Source: Chryseobacterium culicis (GTDB lineage Bacteria; Bacteroidota; Bacteroidia; Flavobacteriales; Weeksellaceae). From it: a stretch of DNA of 64,000 nt. The notes under the pieces were generated by a model. It saw nothing but the letters and a program-made list of their open reading frames with translations. It searched no databases and was not told the DNA's origin. The position numbers were made by a program, and so were the translations under genes. This document shows, one piece after another, positions 24,394 to 34,468 of this stretch (position 1 is the first letter of the stretch; each line of letters begins with the position of its first letter). The stretch spans positions 714,665-778,664 of the forward strand of contig NZ_PCPP01000001.1 in NCBI RefSeq assembly GCF_002979755.1, in the 5' to 3' direction.

Positions 24394-25920
24394 ATGAACA
24401 ACAATTTAATTTCCCTAGAAGAGCTCGCAAGCACAACTTCACCTCACATTTCGGGGAATTTTGGGAATATTTTTCATCCAGACAATTATGATCATTATCG
24501 TAATGCAGTCAATAGTACTTTAGACCTGGTTCAGGAATTTCTTTACAGAAACGACAAACCTTTCAGTGGTATAGAAGCCAAAACAATGAAAGGGATGGTA
24601 CAACAGATCGATCTTAATCAAAAACTTTCCAATTATAATGAACTTCTTGCGGAAGTAGATGAAATTTATGTAAAACACGCTACAGCTTTTCACCTTCCAC
24701 AATATGTAGCACACCTTAACTGCCCGGTAGTTATTCCGGCATTGGCAGGAGAAATCCTTGTGAGTGCTATCAACTCTTCACAGGATACTTATGATCAGAG
24801 TGCCGGTGGAACTTTTATGGAAAGAAAACTGATCGACTGGACAGCGGGTCAAATCGGATATAATACCACTGAAAGCGATGGCGTTTTCACAGCAGGGGGC
24901 TCACAGAGCAATTTAATGGGATTGGTTATGATGCGTGACTGTTTTTCCCAGAAAAGATACAACCACAATATTAAAATGGATGGTCTGCCGGCAGAGGCAA
25001 GCCGTTTCAGAATATTTGTTTCAGATAAATCTCACTTCAGCAATTTAAAAAATGCTTCCATTATGGGATTGGGTGAGAAAAGCATTGTTAAAGTTCCTAC
25101 CGATGACAGATTCCGTATGGACATTTCTCTTTTGAAAAAATACATTAAAAGAGAAGAACAGTTAGGAAATATTCCTATCGGTATTGTTGCAACAGCAGGG
25201 ACTACAGACTTTGGAAATATTGATCCACTGGAAGATATCGCCAATATTGCAGAGCAGTATAATATATGGATGCACGTAGATGCCGCTTACGGATGTGCTT
25301 TACTATTAAGTGACAAATACCGCAATCTGATTAATGGTATTGAAAGAGCAGATTCAGTAACAATTGATTACCATAAGTCATTCTTCCAGCCAATCAGCAG
25401 CAGTGCCTTTATTGTTAAAAATAAAAAAGAACTGTTGATTCTTAAACATCACGCCGATTATTTGAATCCAAAAGAAATGGACGAAGAAGAAATTCCGGCA
25501 CAGATCAATAAATCCATTACGCAGAGTACCCGAAGATTTGATGCTTTAAAGCTTTGGTTTACCATAAGAATGATGGGTAGAGAACAGCTGGCAGAATATA
25601 CAGATACCGTGATTGATCTTACCAAAGATGCAGCGGCAATGATTACTGAAGATGCAGATTTTGAATTGCTTTCAGATTCTGACTTAAGTGTTCTTGTTTT
25701 CAGATATATAAATCCGGAAATCAGTGATCTGAATGCCCTGAATCAATACATTAAGATGAAACTTTTCTACAGCGGAGAAATCCTTGTAGCCAGCACAAAG
25801 GTTGATGGAAACTTCTATCTGAAATTTACCTTCCTGAACCCGATTACCACTACTGAAGATATTTATCAAATTCTTACCACAATCAAAAGACATGGAAAAG
25901 ACTTTAATTCAGAAAAATAA
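24394..25920 (+). CDS. PLP-dependent amino acid decarboxylase (lysine/diaminobutyrate type) of the siderophore pathway
   Basis: A 508-residue group II PLP decarboxylase. The cofactor lysine is K328 in SVTIDYHKSFFQP and the PLP-ring aspartate is D296 in MHVDAAYGCA. ATAGTTDFGNIDPL precedes them. It resembles L-2,4-diaminobutyrate decarboxylase and the DesA-like enzymes of cadaverine siderophores. First gene of the operon; it overlaps the next by 29 nt. With the adjacent lysine hydroxylase candidate, the product could be hydroxylated cadaverine. Activity on plain lysine or ornithine cannot be excluded. Confidence 0.84.
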   Translation: MNNNLISLEELASTTSPHISGNFGNIFHPDNYDHYRNAVNSTLDLVQEFLYRNDKPFSGIEAKTMKGMVQQIDLNQKLSNYNELLAEVDEIYVKHATAFHLPQYVAHLNCPVVIPALAGEILVSAINSSQDTYDQSAGGTFMERKLIDWTAGQIGYNTTESDGVFTAGGSQSNLMGLVMMRDCFSQKRYNHNIKMDGLPAEASRFRIFVSDKSHFSNLKNASIMGLGEKSIVKVPTDDRFRMDISLLKKYIKREEQLGNIPIGIVATAGTTDFGNIDPLEDIANIAEQYNIWMHVDAAYGCALLLSDKYRNLINGIERADSVTIDYHKSFFQPISSSAFIVKNKKELLILKHHADYLNPKEMDEEEIPAQINKSITQSTRRFDALKLWFTIRMMGREQLAEYTDTVIDLTKDAAAMITEDADFELLSDSDLSVLVFRYINPEISDLNALNQYIKMKLFYSGEILVASTKVDGNFYLKFTFLNPITTTEDIYQILTTIKRHGKDFNSEK

Positions 25921-28300
25921 AACAGGAGAACAAGCCAGAGAAATTACCTTCAGAATTCTTCTTAACGGAATGCTGAGAGAACTGGGAAATGGAAAATTCT
26001 ATCAGGGAGTTCCAAAATATGATCTCCTTACAGCAAAAGCTCTGCAGAACAGTAATTATCCGCTGTATATGAGATTTGAAATGAAGAAAAGCGGATTGTT
26101 CCTGTTCGCTCCCGTTTTTTATCGTTCCGAAACTCTTTTTCATGAATACGGACCTGTTTTGTGGGCCGTTGACCATCAAAATCAAGAGGTTTTTGAAGTC
26201 AATAATGAAAAACTGACTGAATTGGTTTACAAGGAGTTTTCAGAAACAACAAACGAAACTGGATTCAAACAGTTTGTAGAAAGAATTCAAAGCAGTTTAA
26301 GAAATCTGGAAAAAACAACGGAAGCATGTCTTCAGGATGATCAGCTTTTAACCTATTCCTTCTTGGAATCTGAACAAATGCTTCCTGCAGGACATAATCT
26401 ACATCCTTTCACCAAATCAAGAATGGGATTCTCTGAGGAAGAACAGCTTTTATACGGTCCGGAATTCGGAAAAGGATTTCAGCTGGATTACTTCCTGATT
26501 CATAAAGACTGTATTACAGAAAAATCTCTTCCAGGGATTTCAGCAAAAGAAATCTTCGAAAAATGGACTTCTTTACCGGAAAGCTACGATTTTGAAAACA
26601 TCAATGATTTTTATATAGTTCCATGCCATCCATGGGAGGCACAATATCTTTTATCAACAGCAGAATACCCTGAAATGTTAGGTTCAGGAAAAATTATTCA
26701 CATCGGACCTTTGGGGGAGGATTTTTATGCGACTTCTTCTATAAGAACAGTATATAATCCTGACTTCAGCTGGATGTTGAAATTCTCTCTGCATGTTTTA
26801 ATGACAGGCTCGGTAAGAACAAACAGTTTAAAAGATCTCAACAGAGGGTATGCTTCTGCAATCTGGTGGCAGCATCAAAAAGCTTCGTTTGAACAAAACT
26901 TCCCGAATTTTAAATTATTACTGGAACCTTCCACCGTAAGTGTTCATTACGAAGGAAAGAATATGGACAGCTTGAATATACTGCTCCGTGAAAATCCTTT
27001 TTCCAATGAAGATAAAGTTATTTTACTGGCAAGGCTTTGTCAGGATGAATCTACAGATGGTTTCAATTTTACGGCACATTTCTTTAAAAATGTGGCCAAT
27101 CAATTAGGGGTAGATGCTGAAAAAGCGGCTATTATCTGGTTTGAAAAGTATGTAAATCTATTGCTTTCTCCTTTAAACAGATTGTTCAATCAATTAGGGA
27201 TGGCTCCGGAAGTTCATCAGCAAAACCTTCTTGTTCAGCTTGACAATCAGCTTTTACCGGAATCTATCTATGTAAGAGACGGACAGGGATATCTGATTAA
27301 AGAAAGTTTCAAAGGAAAATATGAATCCCTGATTACAGAATATCCTGAAGTTGAAGATCTTTTCATTAGAGATGAGCGCCTTTTAGACATTATTTCCCAC
27401 CATCTTTTGGTAAGCAATCTGAGTGCTTTGATCTCATCAATAGGCAAAACAGGATTGGTTAAAGAAAGAAGATTGATTCATATCCTTTACAGGGAGTTTG
27501 AAAATCTTCATGAAACTGAACCTTCATCATTAACGGATTATGCATTAAATCAAAGATATTGGGCGGTTAAATCTAACTTACAATCGGCCGTAGCTGATGT
27601 AGACGGAGGCGTGAATGCAGCATCTATTGCTTATGCGAAAGTTCCGAATCTTCTTCACAAACATTTCTTCTCAGATCAACTGATTCACCCACAAGGAAAA
27701 GAAGTTTTCTTCAAAAGATACTTCCAGAAAGAGGATGTAACCATGAGTATGCGTCCTATAGATCTTGAAAATGACCTTGAAATGCTTCATGAATGGTTCA
27801 ACCGTGAACATGCCGTAAAAATATGGCAGATGAACTGGCCTATTGATGAGCTTGAAACCTACTACAGACTGATGCTTCCAAGTGATGAAGCCCACAGTTA
27901 TATCATTGCAGGTAATGATGAGCCTTCCTGTAATATAGAGGTGTACTGGGCATGCAGAGATATCGTGGGAGATTACTATGATGTATTGCCTACAGATTAT
28001 GGAACGCACCAGTTTATTGCACCTATTGATCCTAAAAAGAAATTTGTATCTCCATCCACTCAATCTATGGTTGACTATGTTTTTGCACAGCCACAGGTAG
28101 GAAAAATGGTAGGGGAAGGGTCTGTAGACTCTCTTGCTTCTATGATGAATAAAGCCCATGTAGGCTTCAAAGTAGACAAAGTAATTGAAATGCCTCATAA
28201 AAAAGCCAATCTGAACTTCTGTTACAGAGAATGGTACTGGGAAAAATTCCCGCAAAATAAAGAGGTACAAATCACCACAAACATCACAAAAAATGACTAA
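25892..28300 (+). CDS. NIS siderophore synthetase (IucA/IucC) fused to GNAT acyltransferase
   Basis: An 802-residue two-domain protein. Residues 1 to about 595 are an IucA/IucC synthetase: GHNLHPFTKSRMGF (167-180), VPCHPWEAQ (HPW 246-248), SSIRTV (282-287) and PEVHQQNLLVQLDNQLLPES. Residues about 615-802 are an acyltransferase of the IucB/DesC kind (MSMRPIDLENDLEMLHEWFN, then IEVYWACRDIVGDYYDVLP). It should acylate an N-hydroxy-diamine and condense the product with a carboxylate such as citrate. It ends 8 nt inside the N-hydroxylase gene. The synthetase lacks the HGEN motif of the second enzyme, so the two probably use different carboxyl donors. Confidence 0.86.
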   Translation: MEKTLIQKNKTGEQAREITFRILLNGMLRELGNGKFYQGVPKYDLLTAKALQNSNYPLYMRFEMKKSGLFLFAPVFYRSETLFHEYGPVLWAVDHQNQEVFEVNNEKLTELVYKEFSETTNETGFKQFVERIQSSLRNLEKTTEACLQDDQLLTYSFLESEQMLPAGHNLHPFTKSRMGFSEEEQLLYGPEFGKGFQLDYFLIHKDCITEKSLPGISAKEIFEKWTSLPESYDFENINDFYIVPCHPWEAQYLLSTAEYPEMLGSGKIIHIGPLGEDFYATSSIRTVYNPDFSWMLKFSLHVLMTGSVRTNSLKDLNRGYASAIWWQHQKASFEQNFPNFKLLLEPSTVSVHYEGKNMDSLNILLRENPFSNEDKVILLARLCQDESTDGFNFTAHFFKNVANQLGVDAEKAAIIWFEKYVNLLLSPLNRLFNQLGMAPEVHQQNLLVQLDNQLLPESIYVRDGQGYLIKESFKGKYESLITEYPEVEDLFIRDERLLDIISHHLLVSNLSALISSIGKTGLVKERRLIHILYREFENLHETEPSSLTDYALNQRYWAVKSNLQSAVADVDGGVNAASIAYAKVPNLLHKHFFSDQLIHPQGKEVFFKRYFQKEDVTMSMRPIDLENDLEMLHEWFNREHAVKIWQMNWPIDELETYYRLMLPSDEAHSYIIAGNDEPSCNIEVYWACRDIVGDYYDVLPTDYGTHQFIAPIDPKKKFVSPSTQSMVDYVFAQPQVGKMVGEGSVDSLASMMNKAHVGFKVDKVIEMPHKKANLNFCYREWYWEKFPQNKEVQITTNITKND

Positions 28301-29609
28301 CGAAGCCGTATACAATGTAATAGGCATAGGTATTGGCCCTTTCAATCTGGGACTTGCCGCATTATCCAATCCGATTTCGGAACTGAAGACCCTTTTTCTG
28401 GACCAGAGAGATGGTTTCGACTGGCATCCGGGATTGATGATTGACCATGTAACCCTGCAGACTCCATTTTTGTGTGACTGTGTATCCATGGCTGATCCAA
28501 CCAGTCCTTTGAGTCTTTTGAATTATTTAAAGGAAACCGGAAGACTGTATAAGTTTTTTATCAGAGAAAACTTCTTTATCCCTAGGAAAGAGTACAACCG
28601 TTACTGCCAATGGGTGATTGAACAGCTTCCACAGTGCCGTTTTTCAACGCAGGTAATGGATATTACTTATGAAGATGGATTATATCATGTGACGACAGTT
28701 CACACCAAAACAAAAGAGACGACTGTTTTTAAAACGGAAAGACTGATTTTAGGAACAGGAACACAGCCTCATATTCCTTCTTTTATTCCCAAAGATGATT
28801 CCCGTGTTATTCATACCAGTGCTTATCTGTATAGAAAAGAGGAATTGCTGTCTCAAGGAAAGAAAATTGCCATTATCGGTTCGGGGCAGAGTGCTGCAGA
28901 GGTTTTCTATGATCTGCTTCAAAACAGGAATGAAAAAACACAACTGGGTTGGTATTCCCGTCCGGACAGATTTTTCCCTATGGAATATTCTAAACTGACA
29001 TTGGAGCTTACTTCCCCTGATTATGTTGAATATTTCTACAACAGAAGTGAGTCTGCAAGGAAAACTATTTTAAGCAAGCAACAGGCTCAGTTTAAAGGGA
29101 TCAATTACGACCTAATCAATGATATCTATGATTTTATTTACGATCTGAATATTGATAATGCTGATCCTAATCTTAAAATTATTCCTAACAGCCAGCTGAA
29201 TAAGGTAGATAACAGCAACCCGGACTTCATCAATCTTGAGTTTACACAACTTGAACAGGATGTGCCTTATGATCAGGAAGCTGATTATCTGATTTTGGGA
29301 ACCGGATACCGTTATCATGAGCCTGCATTCTTAAAGAATATCCAATCCAGAATCAAGAGAGATTCAAGCGGATTGTTTGATGTCAACAGGAATTATTCAA
29401 TAGATCATAACGAAGGCGAAATCTATGTGCTTCATGCCGAAGTACACACACACAGCTATATTTCTACCGATCTGGGAATGGCTGCTTACCGTAATTCCTA
29501 CATCATCAATGATATTCTGGGAAGAGAGCATTATAAAATTGAAAAGAAGATTGCTTTCCAGGACTTTGATGTGGAAAAATACGCTGATTTACCAACTGCC
29601 AAAATTTAA
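28293..29609 (+). CDS. Amine N-hydroxylase (lysine N6-hydroxylase/ornithine N5-oxygenase family)
   Basis: A 438-residue flavin monooxygenase. FAD motif GIGIGPFNLGLAAL (from about residue 9), substrate stretch LQTPFLCDCVSMADPTSPLSLLNYLKE, NADPH motif AIIGSGQSAAEVFYDLL, and C-terminal LILGTGYRYHEP are all present. In cadaverine-type pathways the related DesB/AlcA enzymes N-hydroxylate the diamine. The likely role is formation of the hydroxylamine later acylated to a hydroxamate. It overlaps the upstream gene by 8 nt and is 7 nt before the second synthetase. Confidence 0.89.
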   Translation: MTNEAVYNVIGIGIGPFNLGLAALSNPISELKTLFLDQRDGFDWHPGLMIDHVTLQTPFLCDCVSMADPTSPLSLLNYLKETGRLYKFFIRENFFIPRKEYNRYCQWVIEQLPQCRFSTQVMDITYEDGLYHVTTVHTKTKETTVFKTERLILGTGTQPHIPSFIPKDDSRVIHTSAYLYRKEELLSQGKKIAIIGSGQSAAEVFYDLLQNRNEKTQLGWYSRPDRFFPMEYSKLTLELTSPDYVEYFYNRSESARKTILSKQQAQFKGINYDLINDIYDFIYDLNIDNADPNLKIIPNSQLNKVDNSNPDFINLEFTQLEQDVPYDQEADYLILGTGYRYHEPAFLKNIQSRIKRDSSGLFDVNRNYSIDHNEGEIYVLHAEVHTHSYISTDLGMAAYRNSYIINDILGREHYKIEKKIAFQDFDVEKYADLPTAKI

Positions 29610-29616
29610 TTAAAAA

Positions 29617-31428
29617 ATGAACACCAACTTAAAAAATACAGTAAGCCAGGAAAACTGGAATCAGGCTAACAGAAACTTAATGGCCAAAACCATCGCAGAA
29701 CTGATGCACGAAGAGCTTCTAAAACCTGTGGTAACTTTTGAAGATAAAGACGGATATACAGTTTTTAAACTTGAAACCGGAGTTGAAAATATTACCTACA
29801 GCTTCCGCGGGCAGGAGAGAATGATGGATTATTGGCATATTGATAAAGACAGCATTACTAAGACCGAAAATGGTGAAGATTTATCTGCTATAGATGTAGC
29901 GGCTTTCTTCCTGGAAATGCAGACTGTATTTGATCTGGATCCTTATACCATTGCAAGATATACAGAAGAATTACTGCATACGTTATATTGTGATGCTTTG
30001 ATTTTATCTAAAGGAGTAATGTCTTCAAAAGATCTTGCTGATGCTGATTATCAAACGGTAGAGCACAATATGACCGGACATCCGTGGGTGATTGTGAACA
30101 AAAGCCGATTAGGTTTTTCTCCCCGTGATCTGAAAACATTTGCTCCTGAAGCAGATGAGAATTTAAAAGTAATCTGGCTGGCTTCCCATAAAAGCAGATC
30201 ATCATTCCAGGCTTTGGAATACATCAACAGAGAAGATTTTTATCGTTCAGAAATAGGAGATCTTTTGTATAATGATTTTCAGCAGCAGCTGATGAGCGAA
30301 GGAAAAATTGTTGAAGATTATCATTTTATCCCTGTACATCCATGGCAATGGGAACACAAACTTCAGATTCATTTTGCAGGAGATCTTGCTTCAGGGCTTT
30401 TAATCCCAATGGGTAAGGGTAGTGATACTTACAGTCCACAGCAGAGTATCCGTACTTTATTCAATGTAGATCATCCGAAGAAAAGATATTTGAAAACAGC
30501 TGTTTCTATTCTGAGCACAGGAAATATCAGAGGATTATCACCTAAACAGATGAAAATTGCTCCAGCCATTACAGATTGGGTAAAAGGATTAATCAAAGAT
30601 GATGCTTATCTGGAAAGCAAAGGAACTATTTTCTTAGGAGAAGAGGCAGCCATTGCCTATCTGCATCCACAATATGGAGCTATTGCCAGTGTACCTTATC
30701 AATATAATGAATTCCTTGGAGCATTATGGAGAGAAAGTGCTGAAAATTATCTGAAAGAAGATGAGCAAATGGTAACCATGGCTTCTTTACTTTATGTAGA
30801 TGAAAGCGGAGTTCCACTAGTTCAGGCATTTGCAGAAAAAGCAGGAATGAGTATCAAAGAATGGATTGAAAGCTATCTTGATGCTTATCTGACTCCTTTA
30901 TTACATATTTATTACACGCATTCATTATGTGTAACGCCACACGGAGAAAACATTATGGTTGTTCTGAAAAACGGTGTTCCACAGAGAATTGTAATTAAAG
31001 ATTTTGTGGATGATATCGTTTTAACAACTGAAGCCAGAGAAAAACTTCCTGCACATCTTGCAGACGGTTTGATCCAGTCTTCCAACAAAGAGAATATTCC
31101 GTTGTTTATTCTATTAGGCGTTTTTGATGCATTCTTCAGATATCTTTCAAATGCTCTGCATACCTATTCCAACTTTAATGAAGAAATATTCTGGGAATTG
31201 GTTCACAACTGTGTAGAAAATTATAAAGCTGAGAATACCCATCTTCAGGAAAGATACGAAAAGTATGACCTGTATGTACCTGCATTCAAAAGATTTTATA
31301 TCAACAGTCTGCGTCTGAAAAACAATGGTTACAGCGAAAATAAGGCATTTGCCATTCCAAGAAAAGATGGAGCATTACCTAATCCGTTGTATCAGATTGC
31401 CAATAAAAATTCAGTAGCAGCAGTATGA
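29617..31428 (+). CDS. NIS siderophore synthetase (IucA/IucC family, DesD/AlcC-like)
   Basis: A 603-residue IucA/IucC enzyme. It has GHPWVIVNKSRLGFSPRDL, FIPVHPWQWEHKL, QQSIRTLFNV, and the C-terminal ATP/carboxylate segment THSLCVTPHGENIMVVLKNG followed by RIVIKDFVDDI. The HGEN and KDF motifs are those of type C synthetases such as DesD, AlcC and IucC that join a hydroxamate amine to a carboxylate or citrate amide. It overlaps the MATE start (ATGA). It probably performs the last condensation or macrocyclisation. Confidence 0.9.
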   Translation: MNTNLKNTVSQENWNQANRNLMAKTIAELMHEELLKPVVTFEDKDGYTVFKLETGVENITYSFRGQERMMDYWHIDKDSITKTENGEDLSAIDVAAFFLEMQTVFDLDPYTIARYTEELLHTLYCDALILSKGVMSSKDLADADYQTVEHNMTGHPWVIVNKSRLGFSPRDLKTFAPEADENLKVIWLASHKSRSSFQALEYINREDFYRSEIGDLLYNDFQQQLMSEGKIVEDYHFIPVHPWQWEHKLQIHFAGDLASGLLIPMGKGSDTYSPQQSIRTLFNVDHPKKRYLKTAVSILSTGNIRGLSPKQMKIAPAITDWVKGLIKDDAYLESKGTIFLGEEAAIAYLHPQYGAIASVPYQYNEFLGALWRESAENYLKEDEQMVTMASLLYVDESGVPLVQAFAEKAGMSIKEWIESYLDAYLTPLLHIYYTHSLCVTPHGENIMVVLKNGVPQRIVIKDFVDDIVLTTEAREKLPAHLADGLIQSSNKENIPLFILLGVFDAFFRYLSNALHTYSNFNEEIFWELVHNCVENYKAENTHLQERYEKYDLYVPAFKRFYINSLRLKNNGYSENKAFAIPRKDGALPNPLYQIANKNSVAAV

Positions 31429-32828
31429 GGAAATTCCTGCATATACTAAAAGAAGGAGCGGTTTTTACGTATGGAGCTATAGCCGGGAAAAAAGTTGAAC
31501 TGACTTCCGGAAGTATCAACCGTTCCATCTTTAGCCTTGCCATTCCCATGGTAATGGAACTTGTCATGGAATCTGTTTTTGTAAGTGTCAATCTATTGAT
31601 TATTGCAAAATTAGGAGACAAAGTTCTGGGTCTTGTGGGAATTACAGATAACTACATCAACTTTGCTTATGCCATCGCAGTAGGGTTAGGTATTGCGGCA
31701 GCGACTCTCACAGCCAGAAGAGCAGGTGAAAAAGATCAGGAAGGAATGGGCAGAACAGCTCAGTATATCATCCTTCTTGCTTTACTTTTTGCAGTGCTTA
31801 TTGGCGGTGTTTCCAGCTATTTTGCAACGGAAATTGTGGATTTTCTGGGAGTTAATGCCAATGCAGTAACGGAAGGCGTTTCTTTTTCAAGGCTGGTATT
31901 TCTGAGTATCGGACTTGTTATTCTGCGACTTTCAATAAATGGATTATTCAGGGGAGCGGGTGATGCAGATATTGCGATGAAATCACTTTGGATCTGTCAT
32001 ATTTCCAATATCATATTGGCGGTAATCCTTGTTTTCGGACTGGGATCTATTCCTGCTTTTGGATTAATGGGATTGGCTTATGCTACCGTTTTATCAAGAT
32101 TGTTAGGAGTCTTATACCAGGCTTTTATATTTCTGTCCGGTAAAACCAGTATCAGCATCAGAGTTCCTTTTCATCTTGATCTGCCATTACTGCAGAAGAT
32201 TCTGAAAATAGCCTTCGGAGGATTGGTTCAGTATATCATTCCTACATCCAGCTGGCTGATTATGGTGAAAATCATATCTACTTTCGGAACCACAGCTCTT
32301 GCAGGATATATCATTGCTCAGCGTATTGCTTCCGTAGCAACGATGCCAGCCTGGGGAATAGGAAATGCCGCAGGCGTTCTTACCGGACAGAATCTGGGTG
32401 CCGGAGAGCCGGAACGTGCAGAAAAAACAGTATGGAGAGCCGGAACAATCAACATGACCTATCTGGTAATTGTAGCCTTGTTCTGGCAGATTGCCGCTGA
32501 ATATGTGGTGAAATTCTTCACTACAGAACCTGAAGTTGCAAGATATGCAGTGCAGTATATTCATGTGGTATCTATGGCTTATCTGCTATTGGGATTCACA
32601 ATGGTAATCAGCCGTGCTTTGAATGCAGCCGGAAACATTCTGCAGGTTACACTGCTGTACCTCGTGATGTTTTATGTCATTCAGCTTCCTATGGCTTATT
32701 TGTTAGGAGTAAGACTTCATTGGGAACTGAGAGGAATATTTACCGCTATCGTTTCTTCGGAAATTGTATTGGCAGTACTATTCCTAATGATTTTTAGAAA
32801 TGGAAAATGGAAAACTATAAAAATTTAA
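31425..32828 (+). CDS. MATE family exporter of the siderophore locus
   Basis: A 467-residue membrane protein with 12 predicted segments and the NorM-like features AIPMVMELVMESVFVSVNLL, GIAAATLTARRAGEKD and AQRIASVATMPAWGIGNAAG. The N-terminal 30 residues are a hydrophilic lead. Overlap with the upstream synthetase (4 nt) and a 1-nt gap to the next gene make it part of the operon. Its position suggests it exports the finished siderophore, as MATE and MFS proteins do in other NIS loci. The transported compound is inferred. Confidence 0.86.
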   Translation: MRKFLHILKEGAVFTYGAIAGKKVELTSGSINRSIFSLAIPMVMELVMESVFVSVNLLIIAKLGDKVLGLVGITDNYINFAYAIAVGLGIAAATLTARRAGEKDQEGMGRTAQYIILLALLFAVLIGGVSSYFATEIVDFLGVNANAVTEGVSFSRLVFLSIGLVILRLSINGLFRGAGDADIAMKSLWICHISNIILAVILVFGLGSIPAFGLMGLAYATVLSRLLGVLYQAFIFLSGKTSISIRVPFHLDLPLLQKILKIAFGGLVQYIIPTSSWLIMVKIISTFGTTALAGYIIAQRIASVATMPAWGIGNAAGVLTGQNLGAGEPERAEKTVWRAGTINMTYLVIVALFWQIAAEYVVKFFTTEPEVARYAVQYIHVVSMAYLLLGFTMVISRALNAAGNILQVTLLYLVMFYVIQLPMAYLLGVRLHWELRGIFTAIVSSEIVLAVLFLMIFRNGKWKTIKI

Positions 32829-32829
32829 A

Positions 32830-33075
32830 ATGAACACAACAGAAGAATTTTATGAAATTATCGCCTCTGCCATCGCTATAAAGAAAGAATTGGTAGATGA
32901 AAAACTAACCTATCAGGAAATCCCGGAATGGGATTCCATGTCTCATCTTCTTATCGTAGAAGCGCTTGAACAGTTTTATCAGATCAAATTTGATTTTAAC
33001 GATATTCTGGAGATGGGAACCGTCGGAAAGATTCGTGAAAAAATGAAAAAATACGAAGTATTCGTAGAAAACTAA
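32830..33075 (+). CDS. Acyl carrier protein
   Basis: An 81-residue acidic protein with the phosphopantetheine motif EWDSMSHLLIVEALEQFY, Ser36 being the predicted attachment site. It is a discrete ACP of the D-S-M type, not the housekeeping AcpP (D-S-L). It begins 1 nt after the MATE gene and 4 nt before an acyl-AMP ligase, so it is probably loaded by that ligase. A carrier protein is unusual in an NRPS-independent pathway; it may present an uncommon acyl group to the acyltransferase domain. This is inference. Confidence 0.86.
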   Translation: MNTTEEFYEIIASAIAIKKELVDEKLTYQEIPEWDSMSHLLIVEALEQFYQIKFDFNDILEMGTVGKIREKMKKYEVFVEN

Positions 33076-33079
33076 GCAT

Positions 33080-34468
33080 ATGAAAATTTTAGAAAATGTA
33101 ATTGCCAATAAGAACTTGGAGTTTACAGATGCTTCCACCGGTAAAACAATACCGGTGGGAACACTGTACCGGTCTTTAGGCTTAAACCCTGTAGAAAAAG
33201 GACTCCTCTTTTTGTACAATGACAATCAGCTGTCCAGCGTTGAGGTACTTCTCAATTTTTACGGAACAGCGCACACTATTGCCATACTGGGACAGAAACT
33301 GCATGAGGAATTCAAAGAGCGTATCGAGGCTGAATACCGCCCTAAATACATCTTTGATCCACAAAGAGAGGAAATTGCCGGATACAGTCTGAAAGAATTC
33401 TCAGACAACATCAGAATTTTTGCAAAGGATGATTATAAGAGTGAAATTACCATTCATCCTGACATCAAGATCCTTTTGAGTACTTCCGGGACTACAGGTG
33501 TTCCGAAGTTGGTTAAACTATCCGATGAAAGCCTTTATCAGAATGCTTTGAGCATCCTTCAGTATATGCCCGTTAAGGAATCCGATGTGGTTCCTTTAAA
33601 CGTTCCTATCAACTTCGTATACGGATTCTCTATTTTCACCACGAACTGTATGCGTGCAGGAAGAATTGTATGTACAGATAAAGACATTATGCAGAAAGCA
33701 TTCTGGGACGAAATGGAGGAGTACGGCTACAGTACTTTAGGAGGAGTTCCTTTTCTTTATGAGAACCTGAACAGAATAGGATTTTTCAGAAAAGATTCTC
33801 CAAGTCTGAGGTATTTTACCCATACCGGAGGCGTGATTAATGCTGAATTGAGAAAAACAATTTTCACGTATTGTCATGAATTTAAAAAAGATTTTTTTGC
33901 TCAATACGGTCAGACGGAAGCTGGAGGAAGAATGGCTTACCTTACGACGGAAGGACTCCTTGAAGAAGAAACCTCTATTGGAACTGTTGTAGAGAGAGGA
34001 AACTTCAAGATTGATCCTGACACAGATGAACTTCTTTTTTCACATGTCAGTATTTTTGGAGGTTATGCCAATAAACTGGAGGATCTTGCCACTTATGAGC
34101 AACCTTCCGTACTGCATACCGGAGATACAGCAAGAAAAGGGGAGAACGGAATTTATTATATCACAGGTAGAATAAAACGTATCATGAAACTTTTCGGAAT
34201 ACGCCTTAATCTGGATGAGGTAGAATTCATTCTTAAAAATGAAATGCAGGGCAATACTTTCGTATGTCTGAACGCCAATGATAAAAAAATCGTGGTATTG
34301 TATGACAATCCGGATATTGATCCTCAGATCATCACCGAAACCATCAAAAATAAACTGCGTATCAACCCACAATATGTACGCACCGAACTTATAGAATCAT
34401 TCCCATTATCACAAAACGGTAAAATAAACTATCCCCTGTTACAAAACTTACAGCATGAAAACATCTAA
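33080..34468 (+). CDS. AMP-binding acyl/aryl ligase (ANL family) of the siderophore locus
   Basis: A 462-residue adenylate-forming enzyme. The P-loop is LLSTSGTTGVPKLVKLS, A5 is AQYGQTEAGGRM, A7 VLHTGDTARKG, A8 RIKRIMKLFGIRLNLDEVE, and the C-terminal lysine is in SQNGKINYPLL. It is shorter than acyl-CoA synthetases and looks like the ligases that load stand-alone carrier proteins. It follows the ACP gene (4 nt) and overlaps the receptor gene by 14 nt. The acid it activates is unknown. Confidence 0.85.
   Translation: MKILENVIANKNLEFTDASTGKTIPVGTLYRSLGLNPVEKGLLFLYNDNQLSSVEVLLNFYGTAHTIAILGQKLHEEFKERIEAEYRPKYIFDPQREEIAGYSLKEFSDNIRIFAKDDYKSEITIHPDIKILLSTSGTTGVPKLVKLSDESLYQNALSILQYMPVKESDVVPLNVPINFVYGFSIFTTNCMRAGRIVCTDKDIMQKAFWDEMEEYGYSTLGGVPFLYENLNRIGFFRKDSPSLRYFTHTGGVINAELRKTIFTYCHEFKKDFFAQYGQTEAGGRMAYLTTEGLLEEETSIGTVVERGNFKIDPDTDELLFSHVSIFGGYANKLEDLATYEQPSVLHTGDTARKGENGIYYITGRIKRIMKLFGIRLNLDEVEFILKNEMQGNTFVCLNANDKKIVVLYDNPDIDPQIITETIKNKLRINPQYVRTELIESFPLSQNGKINYPLLQNLQHENI

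Noticed and set aside
27671..28489. 272-codon minus-strand frame over the siderophore genes
   Set aside because: It lies opposite the acyltransferase domain and N-hydroxylase start, both conserved; it has no domain and is a shadow frame.
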